DNA of 18,047 nt, taken from an uncultured Lachnospiraceae bacterium (GTDB taxonomy: Bacteria > Bacillota > Clostridia > Lachnospirales > Lachnospiraceae). The DNA lies in contig CAMWUU010000021.1 in NCBI GenBank assembly GCA_947177515.1, positions 1-18,047 of the forward strand, given 5' to 3'. The first letter of the stretch is position 1, and each line of letters begins with the position of its first letter. Position numbers and translations under genes: made by a program. The notes beneath the pieces were generated by a model. It saw only the letters and a list, made by a program, of their open reading frames with translations, had not been told where the DNA came from and made no database searches. Shown one piece after another: positions 5,905 through 14,278 of this stretch.

Positions 5905-6414
5905 ATTAGCGAGTTAATGATTAATGAGCAGATCAGGGACCGGGAAATCCGCCTGATCGGAGAAAACGGGGAGCAGTTGGGCATTATGTCAGCGAGGGAT
6001 GCGTTTAAGCTGGCGCAGGAGGCGGAGCTTGATTTGGTGAAGATTGCACCAACCGCGAAGCCGCCGGTGTGCAAGATCATCGATTACGGCAAGTATAAGT
6101 ATGAGATGCTGCGCAAAGAAAAGGAAGCAAGGAAAAAGCAGAAGACGACCGAGGTGAAAGAGATTCGTCTTTCCCCGAATATTGACGACAACGACCTGAA
6201 CACGAAGGCGAACCAGGCGCGGAAATTTATTACAAAAGGCGATAAGGTGAAGATTTCTTTAAGGTTCCGCGGACGCGAGATGGCGCATATGAATTCAAGC
6301 AGGCAGATTTTGGATGATTTTGTGGCGAAGCTTTCTGATATCGCAGTCCTAGATAAGCCGGCGAAGGTGGAGGGCAGGAGCATGGTCGTGTTCCTGAGTG
6401 AGAAGCGCTCATAA
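5905..6414 (+). CDS. infC: Translation initiation factor IF-3
   Basis: IF-3 binds the 30S subunit, prevents premature 50S joining and checks the start codon and initiator tRNA. The sequence shows INEQIRDREIRLI at the N-terminus, the linker lysine-rich helix (KYKYEMLRKEKEARKKQK) and the C-terminal domain with SLRFRGREMAH and EGRSMVVFLSEK. The start is placed at ATT 5905 (AUU), 8 nt after GGAGGT (5891-5896), giving 169 aa, normal for the family. The next in-frame ATG (5917) is 20 nt from that ribosome binding site, and the upstream ATG at 5860 would add an untypical extension. AUU starts are known in infC and allow autoregulation, since IF-3 rejects non-canonical starts. It is the first gene of the infC-rpmI-rplT operon. 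Confidence 0.95.
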   Translation: MSELMINEQIRDREIRLIGENGEQLGIMSARDAFKLAQEAELDLVKIAPTAKPPVCKIIDYGKYKYEMLRKEKEARKKQKTTEVKEIRLSPNIDDNDLNTKANQARKFITKGDKVKISLRFRGREMAHMNSSRQILDDFVAKLSDIAVLDKPAKVEGRSMVVFLSEKRS

Positions 6415-6525
6415 TTCATAAGAATGGATATTATTTTCGCGTTGGTTAAGTTAATGACATTTTGACAGCGTCAGGATGTGTTAAATAAAAGGGCGAAGGT
6501 CCGTACAAATTAAGGAGGAATTATC

Positions 6526-6723
6526 ATGCCGAAGTTAAAGACAAGCAAAGCAGCAGCGAAGCGTTTTTCAAAAACCGCTACTGGGAAATTAAAGAGATTT
6601 AAAGCAGGCAAACAGCATATCTTAACGAAGAAATCCCAGAAGAGAAAGAGGAACCTGCGCAAGGCAGCGATGACTGATTCAACAAATATTAAGAATATGA
6701 AGAAAATTTTACCGTATCTGTAA
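6526..6723 (+). CDS. rpmI: 50S ribosomal protein L35
   Basis: A 65-aa, strongly basic protein beginning MPKLKTSKAAAKRF with the family's KRKRNLRK segment and the ending KKILPYL. It is a component of the large subunit. The ribosome binding site AAGGAGG precedes the ATG. The 111-bp gap after infC contains TTGACA (6462-6467), but only a poor -10, so a separate promoter is doubtful. It lies 25 bp before rplT, in the standard order. Confidence 0.97.
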   Translation: MPKLKTSKAAAKRFSKTATGKLKRFKAGKQHILTKKSQKRKRNLRKAAMTDSTNIKNMKKILPYL

Positions 6724-6748
6724 TGCGGCGTAAGGAGGGAAATAAGAA

Positions 6749-7105
6749 ATGGCAAGAGTAAAAGGCGGATTAAATGCTAGAAAAAAGCATAATAAGATTT
6801 TGAAACTGGCCAAAGGCTACCGCGGTGCAAGAAGCAAGCAGTACCGTGTGGCAAAGCAGTCTGTTATGAGGGCGTTAACATCCTCCTTCGCGGGACGCAA
6901 GCAGAGGAAGAGGGAGTTCAGACAGCTTTGGATTGCCAGGATTAATGCGGCCTGCAGGATGAACGGTATTTCTTACAGCAAGTTTATGTATGGCTTAAAG
7001 CTTGCTGATATTACCATTAACCGCAAGATGCTTTCTGAGATGGCGATCAACGATGCAGCAGGTTTTGCATCGCTTGTTGAAACAGCAAAAGCGAAACTGG
7101 TTTAA
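6749..7105 (+). CDS. rplT: 50S ribosomal protein L20
   Basis: A 118-aa basic protein beginning MARVKGGLNARKKHNKILKL, with RQLWIARINAACR and SYSKFMYGL typical of L20. It is an early assembly protein binding 23S rRNA, and in Firmicutes it is the repressor acting on the operon leader. The leader at 5615-5761 is its expected target. The ribosome binding site AAGGAGGG precedes the ATG. It is the last gene of the operon, followed by a terminator at 7138. Confidence 0.98.
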   Translation: MARVKGGLNARKKHNKILKLAKGYRGARSKQYRVAKQSVMRALTSSFAGRKQRKREFRQLWIARINAACRMNGISYSKFMYGLKLADITINRKMLSEMAINDAAGFASLVETAKAKLV

Positions 7106-7137
7106 TGAATGGTTTGAGCTGGAAATGGATATAAAAC

Positions 7138-7171
7138 CCCGCAGGGATTGTAAGATTCCTGCGGTTTTTTT
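7138..7171 (+). terminator. Terminator of the infC-rpmI-rplT operon
   Basis: CCGCAGG (7139-7145) pairs perfectly with CCTGCGG (7158-7164), followed by seven T (7165-7171). Confidence 0.9.
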
Positions 7172-7228
7172 GTGTGCAGATTTCTAATAGCTTTCTAATC
7201 TTTCTCTAAAGTTTTTATATGTTTTGCG

Positions 7229-7237
7229 TGCTATACT
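7229..7237 (+). promoter_or_regulatory. Possible extended -10 promoter of the LiaF-like gene
   Basis: TGCTATACT forms an extended -10 (TGn plus TATACT at 7232-7237). There is no good -35 at 17 bp. The gene follows a strong terminator and so needs its own promoter. The rest of 7172-7325 holds only a small GTGCG/CGCAC hairpin (7294-7306 area). Confidence 0.4.
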
Positions 7238-7325
7238 GTGGGCATAGCAAAAAGAGCTGTATCAATAACGGGGGCGGCTTAAATAAATTTCAGCGTGCGG
7301 GGCGCACAGGAACGGAGGTAGGAAG

Positions 7326-8021
7326 ATGAATAGGAATGGAAAGGCATCGGGGAATGCGGGAAATCTGATGGGAATCTTATTAATTGTTGCGGGGATTGTT
7401 ATTGCGGGAAATGTAATGAACTGGTGGAGTATCAGCCTGTTTTTTAAGGGTTGGTGGACATTATTCATTATTGTACCATGTGCGGGCAATGTCAGGCGCT
7501 ATGGACTTCGTACCGGATGGGGTGCTGGGTTAATCCTGGGTATTATGCTCCTGCTCTCGCAATGGCATCTTTTCCGCTTTGACTGGGCAGTCAAGCTTTT
7601 ATTGCCGCTTCTGCTGATTCTCTATGGGTTGTATGTGATCGGGAACGGTGTACATTTTAACCGGGTGGCTCCGGATGGCACAAGGAATGGAAACAGGAGG
7701 GGAGGCAGTTATAACGCATTTTTTTCGGGGAATGAAACCAGTTTGCCGGGCGAAGAGTTCTTTGGTGCAAATACGACAGCGGTTTTTGGTGGAGTTGACT
7801 TAGATTTGCGCGGTTCCATTATTGTGGAGGATGTCACAATCACCGCGACGGCGGTTTTTGGTGGTATTGAAATTTACCTTCCGGACGATGTGAATGTCAA
7901 GCTTACTTCAACGGCACTATTTGGCGCTTCGGAAAACAGTGTGAAGCGGGCAGAGGTTCCGGAATGGCCAACCGTATATATTAAGGCAACAGCAATTTTT
8001 GGTGGGGTAGAAATTTTTTGA
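7326..8021 (+). CDS. LiaF-like membrane protein (cell-wall stress response family)
   Basis: A 231-aa protein with four predicted transmembrane segments (about 13-31, 36-52, 64-80 and 87-108) followed by a C-terminal domain (about 140-231) of the LiaF C-terminal type. The domain shows four repeats of TA[VIL]FG (TAVFGGVDL, TAVFGGIEI, TALFGAS, TAIFGGVEIF), as expected of its repetitive beta-helix-like fold. In Bacillus, LiaF inhibits the LiaRS two-component system that senses cell-wall antibiotics. Here no kinase or regulator gene is next to it, so its partner is unknown. The start is supported by GGAGG (7314-7318), 7 nt before the ATG. It is a single-gene unit between two terminators. Confidence 0.85.
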   Translation: MNRNGKASGNAGNLMGILLIVAGIVIAGNVMNWWSISLFFKGWWTLFIIVPCAGNVRRYGLRTGWGAGLILGIMLLLSQWHLFRFDWAVKLLLPLLLILYGLYVIGNGVHFNRVAPDGTRNGNRRGGSYNAFFSGNETSLPGEEFFGANTTAVFGGVDLDLRGSIIVEDVTITATAVFGGIEIYLPDDVNVKLTSTALFGASENSVKRAEVPEWPTVYIKATAIFGGVEIF

Positions 8022-8030
8022 TAGAAATGG

Positions 8031-8066
8031 CGGATATGCAGTGGATAAGGGCATATCCGTTTTTTT
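8031..8066 (+). terminator. Terminator after the LiaF-like gene
   Basis: CGGATATGC (8031-8039) pairs perfectly with GCATATCCG (8051-8059), followed by seven T (8060-8066). Confidence 0.9.
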
Positions 8067-8149
8067 ATGCCGGGGATGAAAAAGCCTTGTATATTGGTTT
8101 TAAGTTTAAAGGAGGGGATGGGTAATACCAGTGGTTCTGTAATTCGGGC

Positions 8150-8178
8150 TTGCAAAAATCCCTAATAACAAGTAAAAT
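8150..8178 (+). promoter_or_regulatory. Promoter for the HAD hydrolase unit
   Basis: TTGCAA (8150-8155), 17-bp spacer, TAAAAT (8173-8178). The -35 coincides with the most upstream possible TTG start of the HAD frame, which argues that translation begins later, at 8222. Confidence 0.6.
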
Positions 8179-8221
8179 AGAAACGTGTTTTGGAAAAACA
8201 GGAAAAAGGAGGAGGTGGAAA

Positions 8222-8983
8222 GTGAAATATAGGAATTTTGTATTTGATTTTTATGGTACGCTCGTGGATGTGTTTACGGACGAGGATTCCGGTGAAGCGG
8301 ATCAAGCGATTGCAGCGTTTTTTACGGAACATGGGGCGGCGTACTCACCGGAGGAATTCGGGGAAAGTTTTAGCAGGCGCAGGAAGGAGCAGCTAAAAAA
8401 CCGTCAGGGCAGCATTTATGCGCCAACGGGGGAGAAAATCCGTTTCCCGGAAATGGATGTGCAAAAAATCTACGTGGAGCTTTTTAAGGCAAAAGGAGTT
8501 CCTAACGCGGCGGATTATGCGTTACAGGCGGCGAGGTATTACCGGAAGGTTTCCACCGTCAGGCTTAAGCGCTATCCCGGTGTGAAGGAGCTTTTTGAAC
8601 GGTTAAGGGAGGCGGGGCGTGGAATATACCTGCTCTCTAATGCACAGCGGGAGTATACACGGTACGACTTGGAAGTGGTAGGTTTGGACACGATGTTTGA
8701 CGGTATCTTGCTCTCCTCAGATTATGGCTGCCGCAAGCCGGATCCGATCTTTTTTGGGGAGCTGACAAGGCAGTTTGGTGTGAAGCCCGGGGAGGCGCTG
8801 ATGATTGGGAATGACCGCAGCAGTGATATTTATGGTGCGGGGCTTTTCGGAATGGATTCAGTATTATTTGTTTCTGACAAAGGACTTGCTGCACCGATGG
8901 ACGGGGTGGAAAGTACTTATACCGTGGAAGGTGGGACATATCAGGAGTTTATGGGGATACTGCCGGGACTCCTTGCCTTGTAA
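8222..8983 (+). CDS. HAD superfamily hydrolase
   Basis: A 253-aa protein with all four HAD motifs: nucleophile Asp9 in FDFYGTLVD, Ser139 in LLSNAQ, Lys172 in RKPDP, and the metal site GNDRSSD (Asp198, Asp202). A helical cap domain spans about residues 20-115. The residue two after the nucleophile is Tyr instead of the usual Asp of phosphatases, a pattern also seen in dehalogenase-type members, so general acid chemistry may differ. The substrate cannot be told. GTG 8222 is chosen as start because AGGAGGAGG ends a few bases before it and the upstream part of the frame overlaps the promoter. It is probably the first gene of an operon with the genes at 9033 and 10179 (gaps of 49 and 27 bp). Confidence 0.88.
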   Translation: MKYRNFVFDFYGTLVDVFTDEDSGEADQAIAAFFTEHGAAYSPEEFGESFSRRRKEQLKNRQGSIYAPTGEKIRFPEMDVQKIYVELFKAKGVPNAADYALQAARYYRKVSTVRLKRYPGVKELFERLREAGRGIYLLSNAQREYTRYDLEVVGLDTMFDGILLSSDYGCRKPDPIFFGELTRQFGVKPGEALMIGNDRSSDIYGAGLFGMDSVLFVSDKGLAAPMDGVESTYTVEGGTYQEFMGILPGLLAL

Positions 8984-9032
8984 GAGATTATTTGGCAGGG
9001 ATTTGGGCAGTAGGAGAAAGGCAGGGATTTTT

Positions 9033-10151
9033 ATGGCAACGGAGAATGGCACAGGGAATGTGGGCGAGAAGAACGGGGGAAGATGCGCGAACCGGACAAG
9101 AAGTGGCAGTACGGGAAGTGGCGGCTATGGCGTGGACAGGCAGGTCACAGGAAACCGGGCTGCTAACAGCCGGGATACTGGCAGTTATGGCGCGGGAAAC
9201 CGGCCGGGAACAGGCAGCCGTGGAACAGGGGGCAGGAATACAGGAAAAAAGAAGAACGGCAGGAGCAATTCAGACCGGATGATGAATATTTTCCTTGTTT
9301 TATTGGCGTTGACGATTATTGTACTTGCGATCCTTTATTTTAAGAAGGATCCAGACGAGCCAGCAAATGTACCGCCAACAGGGCAGGTACAGCCGGGTGG
9401 GACGCAGATGCCCGGAAGTTTAACACCGGGTGGAACCCCTTCGATTGAACCGTTAGATCCTGCTACCCCAGAACCATCCGCTACGGATATTCCAGCGGAG
9501 CCGTCCATAACGGACGAGCCTGTAAAAGAGCCGACACCACAGCCGACGGCGTTGCCGGAGCCGAGCGATACGCCGGAGCCGACAAAAGAGGTGGAACCGA
9601 CCAGGCAGCCTGAATCGGATACCACCCAGGCACCAGTCGCCGGGGGGATTGATGCAGAGGAGGCGAACGATATTCTTGCCGGTATTTTTTGGGAAGCCGG
9701 CTACCGTTTTACTCTTTCTGATTCCCATTTTTCGCAGGCCGGTGAAGAATATTACCGCTATGATGTTTCTTTTGATAGAAAGGCACAGGATTATGATGTA
9801 CTTGTCCACAGGGAAAATGGTGATGTTTACTATTATGAAAACGGCACCATCCGGGAATTTGACGGTTTGCCGGAACATGCGCAGCAGGGGGGGATACAGG
9901 ATGAAGGGATGACAGCGGACGCGGCTGCGGAGCTTTTAGAACAGATCCCCTATGCTTCCCTGGGGCTTCCGGCGGCTCTTGATGAGTGCAGCCTGGCGTT
10001 GGACAACTGGAAAACCGTTGTTGACGGCGAGGAATCTTATTGCCTGAATGTATTTTATCAGGGTGCTCTGGCGGGGAATATTTATTTTACGGAAGATGCA
10101 AAGCATGTATATTATCTGGATGAGTTTGGCGAATTTGTGAAGGTTCGCTGA
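9033..10151 (+). CDS. Single-pass membrane protein with low-complexity N-terminus and Pro/Thr/Glu-rich stalk
   Basis: A 372-aa protein. Residues 1-82 are low-complexity and rich in Gly, Asn, Arg, Thr and Ser (SGSTGSGGYG, GTGSRGTGGRNTG), net basic and probably cytoplasmic. One transmembrane helix follows (about 84-103, NIFLVLLALTIIVLAILYF), then a Pro/Thr/Glu/Asp-rich stalk (105-200, several PEP and EPT units), then an extracellular domain of about 165 aa with PepSY-like flavour (YDVLVHRENGDVYYYENG). Family not recognised. The frame stays open back to 8805 inside the HAD gene, but ATG 9033 with GCAGGG ahead of it is preferred. An alternative start at ATG 9279 would drop the odd N-terminus; no good ribosome binding site supports it. 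Likely cotranscribed with the HAD gene and pepF. Confidence 0.75.
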   Translation: MATENGTGNVGEKNGGRCANRTRSGSTGSGGYGVDRQVTGNRAANSRDTGSYGAGNRPGTGSRGTGGRNTGKKKNGRSNSDRMMNIFLVLLALTIIVLAILYFKKDPDEPANVPPTGQVQPGGTQMPGSLTPGGTPSIEPLDPATPEPSATDIPAEPSITDEPVKEPTPQPTALPEPSDTPEPTKEVEPTRQPESDTTQAPVAGGIDAEEANDILAGIFWEAGYRFTLSDSHFSQAGEEYYRYDVSFDRKAQDYDVLVHRENGDVYYYENGTIREFDGLPEHAQQGGIQDEGMTADAAAELLEQIPYASLGLPAALDECSLALDNWKTVVDGEESYCLNVFYQGALAGNIYFTEDAKHVYYLDEFGEFVKVR

Positions 10152-10178
10152 GTACAGAAAATTTTGGAGGTAAGGAAG

Positions 10179-11981
10179 ATGGCAGAGGAGTTAAAAAAGC
10201 GCAGCGAGGCTGCAAAGGAAACGACATGGGCAACGGAGGATCTGTATGCAAGTGACGCGTTGTGGGAGGCGGATTTTGAAAAGGCGCAGGAAATGATTGC
10301 GGCTGCGGATCAATTTCGCGGGCATCTCGCAGATTCGGCAGAGGTTTTGTATTCCTATCTGAAAGAGCAGGAACGGCAGTCGCTTATGCTGGATTCCCTT
10401 TCAAGTTATGCGTCGCGCAAACATGATGAAGATACGGCGGAACCGATATATCAGGCCATGCGTTCGAGAATGATGTCGTTTTATACAAAACTTGGTACGG
10501 CCTACGCGTTTGCGGAGCCTGAGTTAGTGGAAATCCCGGAGGAAACTTATAAGGAGTTTTACAGGCAGAAACCGCAATTAGAGGAATATAGGCGCTATAT
10601 CGATAATATTCTGCGCATGAAGCCCCACACGCTTTCACAGAGGGAGGAAGAGCTGGTTGCTGCGGCATCCGAGGCATTTAATGTGGCAGCGGAAACGTTT
10701 TCGGTGTTAAACGACGCGGATCTTGTATTCCCTGTGATTTTGGATGGTGAGGGCAAGGAGGTTCGGATTACGCATGGGAATTATACCCGTTTGATGGAGA
10801 GTAAGAACCGGGAAGTAAGGAAGTCGGCATTTGAAGCCGTGTACTCGGTCTATAACCAGTTTAAGAATACTTTTGCGAGCCTGATTTATGGCCAGGTCAA
10901 GAAGCAGATGTTTTATGCGCAGCAATTCCATTATGGTTCGACGATGGAGCGCGCGTTGTTCCATAACGAGGTTCCGATTACTGTGTATAAAAACCTGATT
11001 GAGTCCGTACACGCCAATATGGATAAGATGTACCGTTATGTCGCCCTTAGAAAGAAGCTTTTGGGTGTGGATGAACTGCATATGTACGATGTCTATACCC
11101 CAATTGTAAGCGGCATCGATATGGAGATCCCGTTTGATGAGGCGAAAAAGATTGTTTATGAGGCACTTGCGCCGATGGGGGAGGAGTACCGCGCCCTGCT
11201 GAAAGAGGGATTTGAAAAGCGCTGGATTGATGTGTACGAAAATGCAGGGAAACGCAGTGGTGCTTATTCCGCAGGGGCGATGGTGCATCCGTATGTGCTT
11301 TTGAATTATTCCGGTACGCTTGACAGTGTGTTTACACTGGCACATGAGATGGGACACGCGCTTCACTCTTGGTACTCAAACCACAGGCAGCCAGTTTTAT
11401 ATTCGAATTACCGGATTTTTGTGGCTGAGGTGGCATCCACCTGCAATGAGGCACTTTTGATGCATTACCTTCTTGAGAAGACAACCGATAAAAAACAACG
11501 CGCATACCTGATTAACCATGCGCTGGAGGAGTTTAAGAGCACTCTTTACCGTCAGGCTATGTTCGCAGAGTTTGAGATGATGATAAACGAGATGGCGGAG
11601 CAAGGTGAGGTGCTAACAGCAGAGGTGCTTAGCAGGAAATACCATGACCTTGTGGCATTGTATTTTGGCAAGGATATGGTGGTTGATCCGCAGATTGACC
11701 TGGAATGGTCACGTATCCCACATTTTTATTATAATTTCTATGTGTATCAGTATGCAACCGGTTATTCCGCAGCGACCGCCCTTTCGGCGAAGATTCTTGC
11801 CGAAGGGGAGAGCGCGGTAAAGGACTATATTAAGTTCCTAAGCGGGGGCTGCTCCACCGACCCGATTTCGCTCCTTAAGATTGCCGGGGTAGATATGAGC
11901 ACTCCAAGGCCGGTTGAGCAGGCGCTTAAGGTCTTTGAAGGTTATCTGGATGAAATGGAGAAACTGGTTGAGGAACTGTAG
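10179..11981 (+). CDS. pepF: Oligoendopeptidase F (M3B metallopeptidase)
   Basis: A 600-aa cytoplasmic zinc peptidase that degrades oligopeptides of moderate length. The active site HEMGH is at residues 389-393, and the third zinc ligand is expected at Glu417 in FVAEVAS, followed by TCNEALL. Further family hallmarks are the N-terminal TTWATEDLYASD and the C-terminal YQYATGYSAA and FLSGGCSTDPISLLK. Length is normal for PepF. ATG 10179 is chosen over TTG 10164 because GGAGG lies 8 nt before the ATG and the TTG overlaps it. The gene sits 27 bp after the membrane protein gene and ends 1 bp from the stop of the convergent protease gene, with no visible terminator between them. Confidence 0.95.
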   Translation: MAEELKKRSEAAKETTWATEDLYASDALWEADFEKAQEMIAAADQFRGHLADSAEVLYSYLKEQERQSLMLDSLSSYASRKHDEDTAEPIYQAMRSRMMSFYTKLGTAYAFAEPELVEIPEETYKEFYRQKPQLEEYRRYIDNILRMKPHTLSQREEELVAAASEAFNVAAETFSVLNDADLVFPVILDGEGKEVRITHGNYTRLMESKNREVRKSAFEAVYSVYNQFKNTFASLIYGQVKKQMFYAQQFHYGSTMERALFHNEVPITVYKNLIESVHANMDKMYRYVALRKKLLGVDELHMYDVYTPIVSGIDMEIPFDEAKKIVYEALAPMGEEYRALLKEGFEKRWIDVYENAGKRSGAYSAGAMVHPYVLLNYSGTLDSVFTLAHEMGHALHSWYSNHRQPVLYSNYRIFVAEVASTCNEALLMHYLLEKTTDKKQRAYLINHALEEFKSTLYRQAMFAEFEMMINEMAEQGEVLTAEVLSRKYHDLVALYFGKDMVVDPQIDLEWSRIPHFYYNFYVYQYATGYSAATALSAKILAEGESAVKDYIKFLSGGCSTDPISLLKIAGVDMSTPRPVEQALKVFEGYLDEMEKLVEEL

Positions 11982-11982
11982 G

Positions 11983-14223
11983 CTATTTTGCTGCCTTTAC
12001 GGTTACAACGCATTTCTTTTTGATGCCTCCGGAACTTTTTGCGGTGATGGTTGCCTTGCCGGAAGAAACGGCGGTAAGTTTACCGGAGGCATTTACCTTG
12101 CAGACGGAGGGTTTGGAACTGCTGTATTTGATCTTGTCCGTCGTGGCAAGGGGTTTTAAGGTCGGGATAAGCAGGAAGGACTCCCCGACAGTCATTGTTT
12201 TCTTTGAAACATTTAATTCCAGCGAGGTGGCAGGAACCGTGCGGACATCTATTGTCTTAACGGTCTTGTTGCCACGGTGGTCGGAGGCGTAGATGGTGTA
12301 AATGCCTTCCCCGCCAACCGAGAAAACACATTGTCCATCCACCAGCGTGAGCGCCGTACCGTGGCTGCCGGAGCGGAAATATTCCGCATCCTGCTCCCCT
12401 GCGGCGCATTTTACTGTTTTTACGCCACTTTGTATATCGGAAATACTGGCTGTGACAGTAAAAGTTTTGCGGTCGTAAGAAATATCATAATCCGGGAGGA
12501 TTTTCGGCGCAGCCACATCGTCAGCAAGATGGTAGATAATGGCGCGTTCATTGCCAGCGTAGTCACTTACATAAAAAGTGTAATCCCCCGCCTTTGCGAG
12601 CGAGATAGTATCGCCGGGGGCGATGGTGGTGTCCGTTGTGCCGCGGCGGAAGGAACTAAGTTCCCGGATGCCATAAGCGTAACAGATTGTGCGGATACCG
12701 GAACCTCCCAGATCCTTTGCGGAAACGGTAAGGGTCAGCCGGTTCCCTGAAAAACCGGGTGTAAAGGAGAGAACGGGGGCGGTATAGTCATGTTTGAGTG
12801 AGGCGGCGGAAAGCAGTGCTGCGCAGGCATCCGGAATCCCTGCATGTTTCACCTTGCCCTCCAGTGAGGCAATCGGTTTTAAAGTTTCTGTGATAATCTC
12901 TTTGATATTCGCAGGGTAGAGGTTATCGCCGAAGGAATAGAGCAGTGCAGCGACACCTGATACATGCGGGGCGGCCATGGAGGAGCCGGAAAGAGAAATA
13001 TATCCACCAACGCAGGTGCTGTAAATATGGATGCCCGGTGCCCCAAAATCGACCGTCTGGGTGCCGTAATTGGATTTTTTTGACATATTTCCGCTCGCGT
13101 CAATAAATGTGATGGAGAGAACATTGTCAAATCCGTAATTGGCCGGGTAGACTGGGGCGCTGTTATTATTTGTGCCGGAATTGCCCGCAGCGCAGACAAA
13201 GAGCATGTCAGACTGACGGATGGCTTCTTCCAGGGCAGTGTTTGCCTTCTCCGTTCCCCAGCTTATATTGCAGATATCCGCATCCATTGCGGTTGCATAG
13301 CGGATGGCACGCACGGCGTTTGCGATTGTGCCGGAGCCTTTTGTACCGCCATGGATTTTCAGCGGCATAATCTTTATATTGGCGCAGGAAGCAACCCCGG
13401 CAATGCCGATGGTATTATCCTTTACCGCGGCAATAATGCCCGCAACATGGGTTCCATGGTCGTCGTTGTCCGAAGTGAGAGTGTGGATACCATCCGTGTC
13501 ATAGTGGCAGACCGTGTTGTCCCCATTGTAGAAATCCCAGCCCGATATGTCATCGATAAAACCATTATTGTCATTGTCAATGCCGTCCCCCGGGATTTCG
13601 CCCGGGTTGACCCAGATATTTGGGGCAAGGTCGGGGTGGTTAATATCAATGCCAGTATCAATAACTGCAACCACAACTTCGCGAGGGGAGGAAAGCATAC
13701 TCGAATAAACGACCCAGGCTTCAGGGATATTCATATCAACATCCATGGTGCTAAGGACAGTCGATGTATTCATATCGGCTATGTAGCTGTAGGAGCCAGT
13801 ATTGTTCAGCCCCCACTGTGCGTCGGAATAGGCATCCTGGGAGATGCCAAGCGCACTGACAGGTCCGTCGTAATCGGCGGCAGCAACTGCGTCATCTGTT
13901 TGCAGATAGGAAAGCCAGTGTGGTGCGGTATCCTCTGCAACGCGAACGAGGGCAGCCCCATTTTCATGCCAGATAAGGCAGTCTTTTGGCAAAACCGAAA
14001 GAAGTTCCTTTTGCCGCAAAATATCCGCTTCTGGATGGAATAATAGGATGATGTCAGTAGTCGCAGGGGATGCCTGGTCAGGTTCAGCCATAAGGGGGAG
14101 CTTTGTGCTGCCGTTTGTGGTCAGTCCCGGCATAAGGAGGGTGTAAAATAAGGATGGCAGCAGAAAAACTGCTGCCATGAAACCGATTTGGTTGCCGATC
14201 TGTTTGAAATGCTTTTTTTTCAT
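11983..14223 (-). CDS. Secreted subtilisin-type serine protease (S8) with C-terminal Ig-like domain
   Basis: A 746-aa protein. A signal or anchor helix lies at about 12-33 (basic KKKHFK before it), and residues 50-120 look like a propeptide. The catalytic domain has Asp189 (VIDTGID), His256 (DDHGTHVAG), oxyanion Asn348 (AAGNSG) and Ser415 (SGSSMAAPH). An insertion with GDGIDNDNNGFIDD (212-225) looks like a calcium loop. Residues about 480-660 contain two Ig-like repeats (APVLSFTPGFSG, YDRKTFTVTASI), and 664-746 is a Big_2-type domain (VGESFLLIPTL, SGKATITAKS). It therefore probably acts outside the cell or at the surface. AAGGCGG precedes the start. It lies 55 bp downstream of the FliD-like gene on the same strand, probably in one operon. 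Confidence 0.92.
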   Translation of the reverse strand: MKKKHFKQIGNQIGFMAAVFLLPSLFYTLLMPGLTTNGSTKLPLMAEPDQASPATTDIILLFHPEADILRQKELLSVLPKDCLIWHENGAALVRVAEDTAPHWLSYLQTDDAVAAADYDGPVSALGISQDAYSDAQWGLNNTGSYSYIADMNTSTVLSTMDVDMNIPEAWVVYSSMLSSPREVVVAVIDTGIDINHPDLAPNIWVNPGEIPGDGIDNDNNGFIDDISGWDFYNGDNTVCHYDTDGIHTLTSDNDDHGTHVAGIIAAVKDNTIGIAGVASCANIKIMPLKIHGGTKGSGTIANAVRAIRYATAMDADICNISWGTEKANTALEEAIRQSDMLFVCAAGNSGTNNNSAPVYPANYGFDNVLSITFIDASGNMSKKSNYGTQTVDFGAPGIHIYSTCVGGYISLSGSSMAAPHVSGVAALLYSFGDNLYPANIKEIITETLKPIASLEGKVKHAGIPDACAALLSAASLKHDYTAPVLSFTPGFSGNRLTLTVSAKDLGGSGIRTICYAYGIRELSSFRRGTTDTTIAPGDTISLAKAGDYTFYVSDYAGNERAIIYHLADDVAAPKILPDYDISYDRKTFTVTASISDIQSGVKTVKCAAGEQDAEYFRSGSHGTALTLVDGQCVFSVGGEGIYTIYASDHRGNKTVKTIDVRTVPATSLELNVSKKTMTVGESFLLIPTLKPLATTDKIKYSSSKPSVCKVNASGKLTAVSSGKATITAKSSGGIKKKCVVTVKAAK

Positions 14224-14278
14224 TAAATACCGCCTTTCCGTGGAAATTCCGTGGGAAACATGCTGTTATATACCGGCA

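Noticed and set aside
6462..6490. TTGACA in the infC-rpmI gap as an internal promoter
   Set aside because: The best -10 at 17 bp is ATAAAA, too weak to list without transcript data.
9050..9260. G-rich repetitive DNA as a possible CRISPR-like or tandem repeat array
   Set aside because: No regularly spaced identical units were found; it is low-complexity coding sequence.
9335..9625. Minus-strand Gly/Ser/Val-rich frame of 96 codons resembling a repeat protein
   Set aside because: It is the complement of the Pro/Thr/Glu-rich stalk codons of the membrane protein; the repetitive look is inherited from that.
10707..11366. 219-codon minus-strand open frame inside pepF
   Set aside because: It is fully antisense to the PepF catalytic region, has unnatural composition and no ribosome binding site; it is a shadow of a well-supported gene.
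13351..14043. 230-codon forward frame inside the subtilisin gene
   Set aside because: It mirrors the catalytic domain codons of the S8 protease (GID, NDNN, DTG reversed) and has no independent support.
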